A DNA stretch of 64,000 nucleotides from Zeugodacus cucurbitae. Lineage: Eukaryota > Arthropoda > Insecta > Diptera > Tephritidae. The DNA is taken from contig NC_071671.1 in assembly GCF_028554725.1 (NCBI RefSeq), positions 52,412,001 to 52,476,000 on the forward strand. Direction: 5' to 3'. Positions within the stretch are counted from its first letter, which is position 1; the number at the start of each line of letters is the position of its first letter. Below, piece by piece: positions 63,541-64,000 of this stretch. Under the pieces are notes generated by a model. That model ran no database searches and was not told the DNA's origin. It saw only the letters and a list, made by a program, of their open reading frames with translations. The position numbers and the translations under genes were made by a program.

Positions 63541-64000
63541 TTTTTTGTTGAATATTCAAGATTATTTTATTAGAATCTTTTATTCTTTTTTTCTTCCTGA
63601 TTTACTGTGTTTTCACAAAAGTTTTGTTTAAGTAATTTCTGTAATTATGGAATTTCTGGAATTAAATTTTCGCAATCACAAAATTAAACCAGATTATTTT
63701 TCTTCATAAAAAACATGTGCCATGAAGCTCAGTTAGTTTTGTAATGTACTCGTATGTTCTGCGAATTTTAATCTAAACACAAAATCCCAATTACTGCTAA
63801 TTTAGTCATGGTTCTGTATAAAACATATTTCTAAGAAGCATACAAGCATTGATAACTGAAAGCCTCAACGTTTGTTGCCTTGTATCATTTTGAAGAGCAA
63901 GAGCTGGCAATAATTGTCACCCATTCATTTCGCCGTTTTATTTGTCTGAATTCTGAAAGAAGAGTCGCCAAGTGCACACACATAATTTGAGAGTAGGAAT
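63541..64000. other. Window end, non-coding
   Basis: AT-rich, no gene. A weak mirror match to about 29.87 kb near 63935 suggests the right palindrome arm continues. Confidence 0.3.

Noticed and set aside
1..64000. CRISPR, operon, phage or bacterial features
   Set aside because: The sequence is clearly eukaryotic (introns, insect TEs, microsatellites); no direct-repeat/spacer arrays are present.

Overview
The window looks like non-coding, transposon-rich DNA from a higher fly. A tephritid fruit fly (Bactrocera/Ceratitis type) fits best. The composition is AT-rich and there is no long intact reading frame. It holds many copies of a DINE-1/Helentron-like repeat plus relics of LINE, mariner, Tc1, hAT, pogo and Helitron elements. 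No complete gene is visible. No rRNA, tRNA or CRISPR was recognised.

1-29 kb: minus-strand exon relics of a Ras-like small GTPase lie at 12.35-12.53 kb (P-loop), 5.29-5.39 kb (core helix) and 4.63-4.74 kb (NKSD motif). Two keep convincing GTGAGT donors, but the first exon lacks a start and is shifted and deleted, and the switch II coding is not found. This is probably a decayed or partial gene copy. Between and beyond the exons are TE fragments: a mariner/LINE chimera (3.0-3.8 kb), Helentron-like copies (5.8, 8.0, 24.5 kb), an internally deleted LINE (13.6 kb), a broken IS630/mariner transposase (14.6-15.2 kb), a Tc1-like element with 86-bp inverted ends (16.6-17.4 kb), a small Helitron derivative (17.8-18.0 kb) and a decayed Helitron helicase (29.2-29.8 kb).

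30-64 kb: this half is one very large, old, imperfect palindrome centred near 44.54 kb. At least sixteen anchor blocks spread over about 14 kb on the left and 19 kb on the right recur in mirror order and reverse-complement orientation. The arms differ by arm-specific insertions: a LINE, a fold-back Helentron pair and a 1,423-bp tandem duplication on the left; four Helentron copies on the right, one carrying a nested hAT element with a perfect 8-bp target duplication. One roughly 500-bp block has the same orientation in both arms, so one arm suffered a local inversion beside the tandem duplication.

The fold-back Helentron pair carries a three-unit minisatellite. Each unit has an IR-1 nuclear-receptor palindrome, one of them a perfect match to the ecdysone-receptor consensus. 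A large palindrome, dense nested TEs and a decaying GTPase would all suit a low-recombination or Y-linked region, but that is inference only.
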